Shown: positions 25,873 through 38,488, numbered from the stretch's first letter. The stretch: DNA of 64,000 bases from Ricinus communis (GCF_019578655.1 NC_063257.1:13640001-13704000); one strand, 5' to 3'. The notes: generated by a model not told the origin, from the letters alone. Numbers and translations are program-made.

Positions 25873-27590
25873 ATAATACATATACTAAAAATTATAAAAT
25901 AATAAAATTAAAAATATATATATCTGTATTTATTTCAAAAATAAAATTAGATCTATTTGATTGTTGAGATAAATTTAAAGGGTAAATTTACCCTTTATCC
26001 AAATAATTGCACATATTTGGCGTGTAAGACCGGTAAACTTTTACTACTATGTGCCAGAAAATTATGTCTTATCATATAGAAAAATAAAAACAAAGGTGCT
26101 ATCATGCACCAAATATGCCTGAAATTGAGGAGACCACGTGACCCCGTTCTTTTGTCAATGCACAACGTGGCTTGTTTTGCAATGGAATGATGTTGCTTGT
26201 AACTTAAATGTGCTAATTATTAATTAAATTTTAAGAATTTCATACTATTAATAGCTTTATTTTAATATAATAAAAATTTATTTTATAATTTAATTTTTAA
26301 AGATATTCTCTGATAATAATTTTATAATTTTATGTAAAAAGATAACATAATTAATTAATTATTTTTATTTAAAAACATTGTGAGTTGGTAAAAGACTAGT
26401 AACTATTAAAATTTTTATATTTTGAATATTTTATATTTAAATATAATAAATATTTTAGTAACTTAAATTTTTTAATAAATATAACTTACTTATTATATAA
26501 TCTTTTACAATAAAAATTATTACTAAATAAAATTTTTGAAAATAAATTAAAGTATATATCTATTTTTAAATTTGGAAATAATTAAATAAAAGTTTTAGAA
26601 AGTATAAAGTTTAAAAGAATAAATACAAAAAATAATGTGTAAATTTATTAAGATTTAATAATTAAGTGATTAAATTTTTAAAAATTATAATTAAGTATAC
26701 ATTGCATTAAATTATAATTTTTAAAAATTTAGACACTTAATTATTAAATTTTAACTAAATTTTTAAAAATTATAATTAAGTATACATACATCAAATTATA
26801 ATTTTTGAAATTTAAATATTTAATTATTAAATTTTAAAAAATTTAAAAAACTATTTTTATAATTATTTCAATTTTAAAATCAACCAATAGAACAAACTCA
26901 AAAGTCTTTAACCGGAACTGGAGCTCTATTTGGAGTCACTTCCATTTGACATATCTTTTGCATTGTTCATGGATGCTGATAACAACGTTGATTGATACCA
27001 AACAGTGACCCTATTTTCTGCTTACAATCGCGATGGATAGGAGCCAGAATCCTTTTCATGGTTTCAAATTTTGTTAGTTCTCTTGTAACGGTTCTGATCA
27101 ACCGGGCCTATTATCTAATTCTTTTTTCTCTTTTACACAGTCTAGTAATATGAAGCTTCCCCTGATATATTTTCTGCATAATACTAGTATGAGCAAAATT
27201 TTAATTAAAAAAATAAATAAAGATTTAAATATAGTAGTATGTACTATAAAATATAATCTTTAATTATTTTAAAGATAATAGTTTTTTTTTCTATATACAT
27301 ATCTAAATGTAATCTAGAGCGTGCCGGGCAGGACCTTACGGGTCATAAAATATTTCTTTAAGAGTTTTTAGTGCAACTGCATATCTAAAGTTCGAATTCA
27401 AAATCTTAATTAAGCTAAAAAAAATTATTACCAACTCATCTACATGCTCTTGCATGCATAATCTTTAATTATTTATGCATTGTACAAATGACATTTTATC
27501 AAAACTCTATAAAAGAATAAATAGGATTCTCATATCGATAGCAAAATAAAATTATTTCTAAATAAAACATCATATGCATATTAAATAAAT
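25873..27590. other. AT-rich intergenic DNA
   Basis: No gene. 26643-26850 holds a repeated hairpin-forming unit (AATTATAATTTTTAAAAAT and its inverse, three times), probably a small inverted-repeat element. 26890-27180 is the least AT-rich part and may be a gene-derived or older unique segment, but no reading frame stands out. Confidence 0.45.
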
Positions 27591-27835
27591 GGCTAATTAC
27601 TATTGCTCCCATATTTTTTTATATTATACTAGTTATATTCTTTTATCTCTCTATTTTGTAATTTTATACAAAAATTTCATTCCATCAAAATTTTCGTTAA
27701 ATAATCATTAATTAAGTTTAGTTTTATACTATTTGCCCCCTGATCTTTGATGTAATATATAAATTACCCCTTATAATTTATTTTATTATACTAGAATTTC
27801 GTAGTCTAATTTATATGCAAAACACAAGTTTAGTG
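27591..27835. repeat. Left inverted arm of a DNA element split by a retrotransposon
   Basis: It starts GGCTAATTACTATTGCTCCC and includes TTTTGTAATTTTATACAAA and GTTTTATACTATTTGCCCCC. The same sequence occurs in inverse orientation at 39700-39964 (on the reverse strand GGATAATTACTATATACCCC ... GTTTTATACTATTTGCTGC). The two arms now lie 12 kb apart because a Sirevirus-like element sits between them. The mix of 'not more than one stop' frames is noise, and the arm is non-coding. Confidence 0.75.
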
Positions 27836-27913
27836 TCTGTACAAAAATAATTAACTAGTATTTTTTAATTACTCTATTTCTTGCATAATTAAATTCTAGA
27901 AATTTTTTAATAT

Positions 27914-28959
27914 TATTAGCATAAGTACTTTGTCACATGGTTTATTCTTTTATCTTTTGATATTAACAAACAAATTGATGTTTGAACTAATGTTTTCTTG
28001 AGTTTCAATAATGTAGTATAAGTCAAGTAGAACTTTCTCAAAATCGTGACCGCACCACGAAGGCGGCGCCCCCAAAAATCAACTTTTTGGTAGTAGCAAC
28101 TTCAAGTCTACAATTGCCTAAAATCGCAACAGCACATGTAGGGTGCGATCGTGAAAATTGAAGGTCTGAAGGCAAAAGTCTCTAGTCTTGAAAAGCTTGA
28201 AATCACCACAACACCTTAGGAGGGCGCATCGCGAAAATTGAAGACTGAAGTAGCCATTAGAAACTGCCAACGGTCATATCATAAAGCCACCAATGCCATG
28301 CCACCATGTCAGATAACCGTTGGAGGCATTTTAAGAATTGCGACCGTGAAGCAAGAATAACGACCGCGACTTACATCTTGACAAATGCATTTAATGCACT
28401 GTCATAAAACAAGATTGTGTGTACTTTTGGAGATTTACTCATAACGGCTCTTTGAGATTTTTAACCTATAAAAACCATATCAAAAGGCTATTTAAGGTTG
28501 ATCAACAATCTCTATAAGTTTCAATTATTATGCTTTCAATTCTTTCTTTCTTGCAAATAATATTTTTCTTTTTTGGTTGTTCAAAGAGTTTGAATGCTCT
28601 TGTGAGGTTTGAGTGTTAGCCAAAATACTTAGGATAAGGTTTAAGGGTTAGCCTAGGAAAACTCTTGTAAAGATTGTGTATGAGCCTAAGAAACACCATT
28701 TGTAAGGTTAAGTGTGAGTCCTAAAACACTAAGTTAGGAGTGAACTTGAAAAATTCCAAGTGTAAAGATACTAGTATAATGGATGCCCAATTGTGAATTG
28801 GGGAGTGGACGTAGTGTTTATTAATACCTTAACCACTATAATTCCTTGTTTGCTATTCTTCTTACTCTCTACTCATTCTTCCTTAACTAAAATTTTAAGT
28901 TACTGTCCTTTCTATATTCACTAATTCAACCTCCTCTTCTTGGTTCATAAGGGGAAACA
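27914..28959 (+). repeat. 5' LTR of the Sirevirus-like element
   Basis: It runs from TATTAGCATAAG (TG mutated to TA) to GGGGAAACA. Compared with the 3' LTR it has numerous substitutions and small indels, so the insertion is old. U3 (28040-28380) carries several CG-rich repeated blocks such as AAATCGTGACCGCACC and GGGTGCGATCGTGAAAATTG. A TATA box TATAAAAA is at 28467-28474. Confidence 0.9.
28467..28474 (+). promoter_or_regulatory. TATA box of the Sirevirus-like 5' LTR
   Basis: TATAAAAA in the context TTTTAACCTATAAAAACC is conserved at 39039-39046 in the 3' LTR, about 550 bases from the LTR start. Confidence 0.65.
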
Positions 28960-28961
28960 AG

Positions 28962-28973
28962 TGGTTTCAAAGC
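28962..28973 (+). other. Primer binding site, mutated
   Basis: TGGTTTCAAAGC is TGGTATCAGAGC with two changes and lies 2 bases after the 5' LTR end. It would originally have paired with initiator methionine tRNA. Confidence 0.85.
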
Positions 28974-29018
28974 TTAGTTCTCTTCATTAAAGCTTAAGTG
29001 CAAGAGTCAAAAATCGAA

Positions 29019-30425
29019 ATGGCTAATGAAGGAATCTACCATCTAAGGCCATACTTAGATGTGTCCGATTATGCCTATTGGAAGTATAAGATGGAAATCT
29101 ACATGGATAGAGACACGGTGGATGTGTGAGATTGTGTAAGGAAGGAGTGGAAGCCCTCAACCAAGCAAGAAGATGGAATAGACATTCCTCTTGATAGAGA
29201 TAAGTAGGTGGATGCTAATAGGAAAGCAAATGGCAAGAATAAAAGAGCTATGATCATCCTCCTTATCTCACTCTCTAGAAAGGAGTGTGAAGAGTTCAAC
29301 ATCTACCAACCGCCTACAAGATTTGAAAAACCTTGGAGAACTACCATGAGGGTACAAGACAAGTCAAGTCTAAGAAGATCTAATTACTTGTGACGGTGTA
29401 TGAGCACTTCAAGATGAAGCCTAATGAGAGGATCACCGACATGACAAACTGGCTTCTTACCATTATCAATAACCTTAGCATTATGAGCTTGTTAACATCA
29501 ACAACAAGATTCTCAAGGCTTTACCATATAAGGGCTACAGTTCAAGAGTGGCAAGTATAGAATAATCCAATTAGGACTTGGGGAAGGTGTCAACAGATGA
29601 ACTCATTAGAAAGCTCCTTACTCATGAAATGGCCCTTAGGAATGAGGAAGAACAAAAGAACGAAAGGGAGATAAGGAGAAAACCCTTGGCTCTTAAAAGC
29701 TCCACTAAGCCTCAAGAGAGTGAGAGCTCTAGTGGATCCAAATCAAGTGAAGATGAGAATGAAGAGCTTACCATACTTTCCAAAAGGGTCAAGGAAATCA
29801 TGAGGAATAGAAGAAAAGACAAGAAGTCTTTCTCTAGCTCTAATAACAACTCAAACTTCAAGGAAAGCAAGGAGAAGAAGAGTGAACTCACTTGCTATGG
29901 ATGTGGGAAGCAAGGGGATTTCAAAGCCGATTGCTTCAAGAGCAAGAACAAGAAAAATTTTGAGAAGGAAAAGGAGAAGAGGAAAGCTTTCAAGGTAATA
30001 TGGGATGACTCTTTTTCATGGCACAAGAGGATGAACCAAATGAGGTATATTCTACATCTCACTTTTGTGATGATAATGAATGTGAACAAGATTTGCCTTG
30101 CATGGATGATGATGACTTGCTTGAAGTTATAAATTTGAAGTGCAAAATATATCGTTCCAAAATGAAAGTTTACAAAGAAAAATGCTCCAAATCTGAGCAA
30201 GATTTAAATGAGCTTCAAAAGAAAATTTCTTTATTAAGTCTTTCAAATGATAACCTTAAGAAATCTTTAAATAAACTCTCATCTAAAACCTCCTCCTTAA
30301 ACTCTCTCTCAAAAGAGAATGATTCCTTAAAGGTAGAGGTTGAGGAATTGAGAAGCTCTATTTTAAAATTTCATAAGGAAAAGAAAGCTTTGACATTTTA
30401 TTTGTGTCTCAAAGACTACCTTTGA
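29019..30425 (+). pseudogene. gag: Copia gag pseudogene with zinc knuckle and coiled coil
   Basis: It starts MANEGIYHLRPYLDVSDYAY, then WKYKMEIYMD, KNKRAMIILLISLSRKE and, after shifts, a CCHC zinc knuckle CYGCGKQGDFKADC at about 29893-29934, which would bind RNA. It then has an acidic segment (DDNECEQDLPCMDDDD) and a long Leu/Ser/Lys coiled-coil tail at 30120-30425. At least five stops or shifts are present (29127, 29205, 29391, near 29480 and near 30010). The length of about 470 residues suits Sirevirus gags, which are longer than those of other copia elements. Confidence 0.88.
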
Positions 30426-31095
30426 TAAAATATGGACTTGATTTTAATGGTGCATCATCATCTACCTCATCCCCTTCCATCTCTAAATTCATCAAGACTT
30501 TGACACCATAAATCTCTTCAATTGAGGCTGTTGACACAAAGGCCAAGGCACACATAAAAGCATCACCTCCCAAAAGGAAGGTTAAAACCTTACAAGTTCC
30601 AAAAGTTTAGCCTAAAGGAACTAATCATGCATATATGTATAAGAACAAGGAAAAAAATCATTCATCTAAAACTTTCTCTTGTATGCATAATCATTCTAAG
30701 AAGGCAAAGAACCCAAGCCTCAAGCAAAGAGACATTTGAGCAAAAGAAAATTCAATCCTAATATCAAATGTCACTATTGTATGAGGAATGGGCACATAAA
30801 CATGTTTTTTTTATATTAGAAAGACACAACTCCGACTAGGAGAAACCTTCTTAAGTAACCCCAAAGGACCCAAAATGGTTTAGGTACCTAAAAGAGAGAA
30901 AACTTAATTTTGTTCTTATAGATATGCTTCAAGTCAACCTTGAAAGAAGGAGATTGGCATGTAGATAGTGGTTGCTTAAGGTATATGACAGGAAATGCCA
31001 ACCTCTTCTCTCATTTGAAGAAAATTGATGGAGGAAAGGTAACTTTTGGAAATAATGCTAAAAGTAAGATTATAGGCATTGGGTCCATTGGTAAG
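30426..31095 (+). pseudogene. Copia protease region pseudogene
   Basis: A second knuckle-like CHYCMRNGHINMFF (30769-30810, last Cys changed to Phe) is followed by the aspartic protease active site WHVDSGCLRYMTGNANLFSH at about 30956-31015. It then has KVTFGNNAKSKIIGIGSIG up to the point where LTR-A is inserted. The protease would cut the Gag-Pol polyprotein. The DSG triad is intact, but the upstream frame is broken. Confidence 0.85.
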
Positions 31096-33371
31096 TGTCA
31101 GTACCTATTTCCTGGATTTAGATATCGAGGGAACTATGAAAAACCTGATGATAAAAGTTGCTATTTTTTTTTAGTCTCACGGAGTTGGAGAAGGTCAAAA
31201 TCTCGATTAAAGTTATAATTAATTAAGCTAAATATTGTGTTTGAAAATCAAATTAGGCTAAATTGACCAAAAAAATTAAACTTTATGATCAAAATTAGTC
31301 AAATGGCCAAGTTCGAGGGCTAAATTGTAAATTTTTGCGAGTCTACCAACATTTAGAGCCAATCGACTCTACATACAACCGATCAGTTGTATCTAGAGCC
31401 GATCGGCTGTGCACCGAGCCAAAGCAGCTGTGCATAAAGTTAATCGGCTCTATGCTATATTGATTGGCTCAAAACTCGATTTTTATGGTCTTTTTTTTAT
31501 GTATTTCCAATTTCAAACACCCACAACCATCAAAATCGATTTTCTAGAAAGCATTTTATCAATAATTATCTAATTCTTATGATTAAATAGGTATTTATCA
31601 GTATTATCCCGAGTTATTAAAAAAACCAGTATTTGTCATTAGGAAAAGATTTTGATAAATCTATTTTTATCTTTAATTATTGGAATTATTAATAATTAAA
31701 TGGAGAGTGTATCTAAGTCTCTAGGTTTTTCCTAACCTTTTCCTATAAATAGAAAAGAAGACCCTAGGCTTAAGGGTTGGTAACTGAGTACAAAATGATT
31801 GGTAATATTTTGGCATACATAATGTGATTTTCAAAAATAAACACAAGACCCATTAAACACTATGACCCCATTTGGATCAAGTTCCTCCTCTACTCCTAAG
31901 ACTCAAGGATCTGCATAATATGGTGATAGCTTGAGGATTTTAAAGCATCCATATCATCATTCTTATCTTCTTTCCTAATTTCTTTATTACTTTCTTTGAT
32001 CTTTCTGTTATTAAAAACATGCTAGGATTTTATAGTTTCTTTCAGTGATTGGTACTTCTTTAATAATATGTGTTAGAATTAGGTTTTAGCATGACTTGCA
32101 TGTTTTTGTGATATACATGTTCCTGGATTTTGAATCTGATAACTTCTATGTTCTTGGGTTTTGAATCTGATAATTTTTGTGTTCCTGGGTTTAGAATATG
32201 ATAATCCTATGCTATAAATAAATATGTTAACATGTTATATCTACTTTTCTTTAATGATGATTAATATATTTGAATGATTAGATTTAGGTTAGGCATGATT
32301 TGTTCAATATACATGTTTTAAGAAATTGACATCTTTATTCATTGTAAGTTTTTTTGTTCATGAATTTAATTTTTCTATGTCTTTAAGATATGTTTAATTA
32401 TGTATTTTGTACATATTCTAACTATTTCTACGTGTTTCTTTGCATGTATTAAAGTATTCTAGAGTTGGAGTGCTAACAAATTGTAAACTCAGCTTAGGAA
32501 AACCCTAGAGCTGTTGTTTGTTTGCCAGTCGCCTAATTTTGATGATCTTAAGGAATTTTGCCCCTTTCTTTTCCAATTTTAGCCTATTCTTAGTTGTTCT
32601 TGAGTTATTTTAGTTGTAGAAGGATTGTAATAGCTTAGTAATTTTCTTGCTTTCTTTTATTTTACTTTATTTTTGTAACTTGTGATGAAAAGTACCTGAT
32701 TGATTGATAAAATTAATCACCTAGACTTAGGGCTTTTAATTTGGACTTTGGCATGAAACCTGTAGCCCATAAGGTTAATAAGATGGTAGTTGAGCTTAAA
32801 AGTAAAATTAGTTAAACTTAGGTGGGCTTTGCTATGTTTAAAGTTAATCAATCAACCCACTTAGAATAAGATGACTGAAGTGAGCCTTATTATAAAAAGT
32901 AGTCCATTAGGCTTAAAGGTTATGATTCAAGAGCATAATATGTAATTGGGCCAGACTAGGTGGGCTACATATATAATTAACCAGTAAACTAGGCTAACAA
33001 CTCCAACATGGGCTCGGCTTGAATAAAACGGGCCACATCTAAATGAATTATTTGTGCTATTTGATATGCCTGTGTATAAACTGCTTGTGTTTATAGGGAA
33101 TAATTTATTAAACAATAAAATTAAAGACTAAAATACATAAATAAGGAAGTTAGCTTTCGGATCCAGTTCTGGATTTTATGGTGTAAGCTTCCTTATGGAA
33201 TCTGAGAAACGCCACTCATTAGTAAAAGTGTCCGGGTTATTAGCCGGGTGGCGACTCCCATCTCTGCCCTAGTCTCAATGACTAGTTAGCATGTTCCCGA
33301 TTAGTTTGAAAAGCCTTATAGTACCGTAGTCGCTAAAGACACTTCAGGCACGCCCGAAATAACCACCCATA
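31096..33371 (+). mobile_element. LTR-A solo LTR nested in the copia element
   Basis: 2,276 bases from TGTCAGTACCTATTTCC to GAAATAACCACCCATA, flanked by GTAAG (31091-31095) and ATAAG (33372-33376), a 5-bp target duplication with one change. Joining the flanks restores the copia frame across a Gly-Lys pair. A palindrome-rich motif cluster lies at 31355-31470 and a TATA-like TCCTATAAATAG near 31742. It has no coding content, and the open frame at 32927-33115 is not conserved among copies. Confidence 0.88.
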
Positions 33372-34435
33372 ATAAGAAAGACTCTTCTTTTATTGATAAT
33401 GTTCTTTTTATTGATGGTTTGAAGCATAACCTGATGAGTGCAAGTCAACTGTGTAATAAAATTAACAAAGTCACCTTTGAATCTAAGGGTTTCCAAGTCA
33501 CTTCCTTAGGGAATGATAAGGAAGTCTTTAGAGGAGAAAGGTTTGGGAATACCTACACAATTGACTACATAAAATTACTAATGAATCTTTTGAGTATCTT
33601 GTGTCAATTAGTGAAGATTCTTGGTTTTGGTATAGAAGGCTTGGACATGCAAGCATGGAGCTACTTCATAGCCTAAAGCAGGATGAGCTTGTGATTGGGT
33701 TGCCCAAGGAGAAGTTCACAAAGAACAAGACTTGTGGATCTTGTCAAATGGGAAAGCAACACAAAGCCTCTTTCAAAGCAAAGAACATAGTGAGTAGATT
33801 TAGACCTCTTTAACTTATTCACATGGATTTGCGTAGCCCTACTAGAGTTGCTAGCTTAGGAGGAAAATATTATGCATATGTTCTTATAGATGATTACTCT
33901 AGATTTACTTTGGTCAGTTTCTTAACTAATAAGAATGCCTTTGAAATTTTAAAAGTTTTGCAAAAAGAGTTCAAAATGAAAAAGGCTTTTATATTTTCAA
34001 AATAAAAAGTGACCACGGAAAAAAATTTGAGAGTGTTTTATTTGAATCTTTCTATGATGAAAATGACATTTCACATGACTTTTCTTCCACTAGAACACCA
34101 TAAAAAATGGTGTTGTAGAAAGGAAAAATATAACTTTTGTAGAGATGGCTAGAACAATGCTCAATGAGTATGGTTTACCTACTTACTTTTATACCGAAGT
34201 CGTCAATATATCATATGTTATTTGATTAATAGAGTTTTCAAAAGACCAATTTTAAATAAAACAGCTTATAAGCTATGGAATGAAAGAAAATCCAAAATTT
34301 CATATCTAAGAATATTTGGATGCAAATGTTATATTTTAAACACCAAGGATAACCTTGGAAAATTTCATCCAAAACGAATAAAGGTATATTTTTGGGCTAC
34401 TCCTCCTCTAGTAAAGCATATAGTATATTAATAAA
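33372..34435 (+). pseudogene. Copia integrase pseudogene
   Basis: The pre-integrase zinc-binding region is seen as FWYRRLGHASMELLHSL and CGSCQMGKQHKASF (33625-33780, HHCC pattern). The integrase core follows with IHMDLRSP (first catalytic Asp), YYAYVLIDDYSRFT, a SDHGKKFES segment near 34010 (second Asp, frame-shifted) and NGVVERKN near 34100 (the Glu, frame-shifted). The C-terminal part has LRIFGCKCYILNT. The enzyme would insert the cDNA copy into the genome. At least five breaks disable it. Confidence 0.88.
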
Positions 34436-35504
34436 AAGTCTATGGTAGTTGAAGAATCAATGAATGCCATTTTTATGAGTCTAGTACACTTGATCTTGTG
34501 AAAGGTTCCTTTGACAATTTTGTAGGTAATTTTGAGAAGCTTGAGATCAATGATGATGTGAGTCAAGAAGGAGAAAATTCTCAATCTCAACCTCATCAAG
34601 GTGGACCCTCAATACCTCCTCAAGACGGAGCTCAACAAGAATTTCCTAGAGAATGGAGTCAACCAAGGGGACATGTAAAGGAACTTATCATAGGAGATGT
34701 TATAAAAGGTGTAAGCACTAGATTTCATTTTAAAAACTTAGATAATAATCTTATTTTTGTCTCTCAAATTGAGCCAAGGACCATTGGTGAGGCTCTTGAT
34801 GATGAATATTGGGTGATTGCTATGCAATAGAAACTCAACCAATTTAAGAGGAATCAAGTTTAGGAACTTCTCCCTAGACCCAATGATTATCCGATCATAG
34901 ATTGTAAAGGGTGTATAGGAATAAGTTAGATGAGCAAGGTGTCATCACTAGGAATAAAGCCCGATTGGTTGCCATAGGCTATAACCAAGAGGAAAGCATT
35001 GACTATGATGAAATCTTAGCCCCCATAACAAGATTGGAAGCCATTAGAATATTACTAGCCTATGCTTGTCACATGAATTTTAAAATTTTTTAAATGAATG
35101 TTATAAGTGCATTTTTAAATGTTTTCATAGAAGAAGAAGTGTATGTTGAACAACCTCTTAGTTTTGAGGATCATGAGTTTCCAAACCATGTTTTAAAACT
35201 AGCTAAGTTATTGTATGGTTTAAAACAAGCTCCTAGAGCTTGGTATGAAAGACTTAGCTCATTCATGTTTGCAAAATGTTTTTCTAAAGGGAAAGTTGAC
35301 ATAACACTTTTTATAAAAACTCATAAGCGTAATACTCTAATTGTTCAAATTTATGTTGATGATATAGTATTTGGTGCTACTAACAAATCCTTGTGTGAGG
35401 AGTTTTCTAAGTGCATAACTAGAGAATTTGAAATGAGCATGATGGGTGAGCTCAAGTTCTTCATAGGATTGCAAATCAAGCAATGCAAAGATGGAACTTC
35501 TTAG
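34436..35504 (+). pseudogene. Copia reverse transcriptase pseudogene
   Basis: A linker with Ser/Gln/Pro residues (34500-34690) leads into the reverse transcriptase. Visible are YRNKLDEQGVITRNKARLVA, PITRLEAIRILLAYA, VEQPLSFEDHEFPNHV, LYGLKQAPRAWYERL and the catalytic YVDDIVFGATN at about 35351-35383, then GELKFFIGLQIKQ. Stops occur at 34828, 34861, 35091 and 35502, and a frameshift near 34900. The YVDD box is intact. This is the polymerase that would copy element RNA to DNA. Confidence 0.9.
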
Positions 35505-36258
35505 ACAGTCTAGAATGAAAGGATGCAAGATTGCCAAGACACCTATGAGCACATCAACAAAGTTGGACAAGGATGAGAAGGGTAAGCCTATTGATGTGTA
35601 AAAAATATAGAGATATGATTGAATCTCTACTCTATCTCAGAGCTTCTAAACCCAATATCATGTTTAAGGTATGCTTGTGTGCTCATTTTCAATCTAATCC
35701 TAGAGAGTCTCATTGGCATGCCATTAAGTGAATCTTAAAATACCTTCAAGGAACCATGCATCTAGGTCTTTGGTTTTCAAAGGATACATCTTTTGACAAA
35801 TTGGCTTCTCCGATGCCGATTATATTGGTAGCCTCTTAGATAGAAAGAGCACTTCCGAAACTTATCATTTCTTAGAAGAATGTCTAGTATCTTATTTAGT
35901 AAGAAGCAAGTATTGGTTTCTTTATCCACCGTCGAAGCAAAATACGTTACGGCCGGATGTTATTGTACTCAAATTTTATAGATAAAACAACAACTTAAGG
36001 ATTATGGCCAAGTGCTTAGTCACCTTCTAATTAAAATGTGACAATACTAATGCAATAAACTTATCTAAGAATCTCATTCAACACTCAAGGAGTAAGCACA
36101 TAGACATTAGACATCATTTCTTAAGAGATCATGTGCAAAGTGAAGATGTAGTACTAGAATTTATTGACACAAACAATCAACTTGCTGACATCTTCACCAA
36201 ACCCCTTAGTGAGGATAGATTACACTTCATTAGGAGAGAATTAGGCATGTTTGATTGA
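35505..36258 (+). pseudogene. Copia RNase H pseudogene
   Basis: Follows the polymerase. Fragments in several frames read SDADYIGSLLDRKSTSE-like near 35810, STVEAKYVTAGCYCTQ near 35925 and a terminal block SKHIDIRHHFLRDHV, FIDTNNQLADIFTKPLS ending ELGMFD and a stop at 36256-36258. The DADYAG-, EAEY- and DIFTKPL-type motifs are those of copia RNase H, which removes the RNA template. Confidence 0.88.
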
Positions 36259-36833
36259 AATTGTCTAAATTGACTGCTTCTTGATTAATTGTGAATGGAT
36301 TCAAACTTAGATCAACATGATAGTTTTATTGCTTGATTCATCTATTTATACATAAATTTGAATTGCATATATTATGAGACAAAAGAAGAAATTACTTGCA
36401 TTCAATTTTTTTTTTTTAAATCTGTGCGAAATTTCAAAATTCGCTGTCGTAAAAAATGGCAAGAATTGAAGCATTGCTTCTGTGGTAAAATTGCCAATTT
36501 TCACAATCGCGACCTTTGTCATCACGGTCGCGGAGCTAGTCAAACTAGCCGTTCTAACAGGAATTTAAAATTTGCGGTCGCACTCCATGATTGCGATCGC
36601 AAATTACATGATTTATGAGAACTTTTTAACCGTTCTTTTAGACAAATTACAAGGAGTTACACCTTTTAAATGACATTTTATCATTTTTGACTGATCATTG
36701 TGTATAAATACCCCCTAAGCCTCATTACATGCACTTTAACTCTTTCAAACATTCTTTAAGCAATTTCTCTCTCTCTTAAAGTATTTTCTCATACAAATAT
36801 TTCATATTATCTAGCAATTCCTTTCTTTCTTAA
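36259..36833 (+). other. Spacer between pol and the extra ORF
   Basis: No coding feature. 36430-36610 holds CG-rich motifs (GCGGTCGC, TTGCGATCGCAA, CACGGTCGCGG) of the same kind as in the LTR U3. 36690-36730 has a TATAAATAC box, so a subgenomic promoter for the downstream ORF is conceivable. Confidence 0.45.
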
Positions 36834-38110
36834 ATGGCTCCTGAGAACACCACTTTTCAAAGGAATAAAGGCAAGGGTAAGGCCCAAGGTGAAGATATTC
36901 TTGCCTCATCACTAGACATACCTACAAGAATGAAGGGTATCACTTAGAGGCAAGATCCAAATACAAAACCCTTACTAAGAAGAAATTTGAGGCATCTAGA
37001 GCTCTTCTAAATGTAGAATTTATAAAGCTTGAGATCTATGAAGATATTCTCAAGCACCTCAACAACATTCAAATGGAGAAGTTGATGTATCTAAGTATGG
37101 ATGGGCACAAGGAACTAACTTTGGAGTTCCTAAATTCTCTCGAAGTAAATAAGAGGCAAGGAGGCGAACTTGGCTATTTTGGGATCTCTTTCAACCTTTT
37201 TGGATAAAGGTTGCAATTGACAAGAAGTGAACTTGGAAGGATCTTCAACTTCTAAGAACCTGGTATCACGATACTCAATTGATTTACAAGTAAGTTTAGT
37301 ATCCTTTTGCAAAGAAATTTCTATTGAGACTAAACTTGATAAAAATTCAAATGCCAAATACTTTAAGTTCCTTCTTCATTAGACTCTTCACAGGATCATC
37401 ACACCAACCATTCATGGAAGGTGTGATGGTAATGAGAATATCACCCAAAAAGACCTTTGCATCCTTTATTGCATGGTCCACAACAACCCCATTCAATTAA
37501 CTTACTTCCTTATTGATCACCTTCTCGACCTTTCTAAATCTTTCTGTGGGTATGTCATGGTTTCATCTTATGTCTTTATGATTGTAAACTACTTCAAAAT
37601 CCCAACCCCCATAAATTTTGCCTTTCTAAAAACTCCTCTGCCCTTGAGCACCAGCTATACAACCATTCAATACCCCCTTCACTCCAAAGTTCTGAAGAAA
37701 AAAAATGATGAGTCCTTAAAAGTCATTTTGGATACTAGTGTTGTGTCATCCATGGAACAAGCAAGGAAAAAGAAAAGGGCAAGGTTGAACATTAAGGTGG
37801 GAGAAGAGGAAAAAGAAGAGGAGGTTGAGGAAACAAGAAGTGAGGAAGAAAGGGCTAAGCAAGAAATGGGTGTATCTCAAGGGAGGATTACCCCAAGGGA
37901 AAAAATGATGTTTTCATGACAAGACAAGCAAAAAGGATTATGAAGTTCTATGGGCTTCTCAAGCATTTTCCTGAAGACCTTATTAAAAGGCAAAAGCATC
38001 ATAGGATACCTCCTTGCCATCTGGATTCTTAGCGCTTATCAGATGATGAATCTAGTGATGAGGAGGATGAAGATGAAGAAGAAACAAGTGGTTCAAAGGA
38101 CATTAGAAGC
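36834..38110 (+). pseudogene. Extra 3' ORF of Sirevirus-like element (env-like position)
   Basis: It begins MAPENTTFQRNKGKGKAQGE, with later segments ASRALLNVEFIKLEIYEDIL, CMVHNNPIQLTYFLIDHLLD and a highly charged tail (about 37760-37915) rich in Lys and Glu. A similar protein is encoded in reverse at 43740-42700. The layout resembles the 'putative plant transposon protein' found as a third ORF in plant retroelements. Whether it relates to envelope proteins is doubtful, as I see no signal peptide or convincing membrane span. There is a stop at 36943 and several frame changes. Confidence 0.65.
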
Positions 38111-38488
38111 CCTTTCTTCTCTCATCTCATCTTGCATTGCATTCACATTTTTCATCTTTTTTGTTATTTTTTCATCTTTTTCATCTCTTTTCCTTTGTTC
38201 TTTTTATCCCAATCTATATAATATTCCGTTCTTATTAATATGAATTATTTTAGACTTGATTGTTCTTAATGCTTCTTTCATTTATGTCTTGACATTAATT
38301 TTATGTTAATTATCTCTATTTAATGTCTCAAAATATTTAATTTCTTTTGAATTTGACAAAGATGGAGAGAGATAAAGAGCAAAAACTATCCCTAACTTAC
38401 ATGCATAAAATGAGAGGGAGTCACAATCTTACATAATTTTAGATCTTCTTATTTATTTTGTTCTTTTTGCTCAATCTGTTTGTCAAAA
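38111..38488 (+). other. 3' untranslated internal region
   Basis: Contains a TTTTTCATC-rich run (38145-38200) that gives a hydrophobic-looking but low-complexity frame, and AT-rich DNA leading to the polypurine tract. No gene. Confidence 0.5.

Noticed and set aside
26643..26850. CRISPR-like regular repeats.
   Set aside because: The repeats are AT-rich hairpin units without spacers of uniform length, in a plant nuclear setting.
37950..38243. Hydrophobic frame that could be an envelope membrane span.
   Set aside because: It comes from a TTTTTCATC low-complexity run in the wrong frame relative to the upstream ORF.
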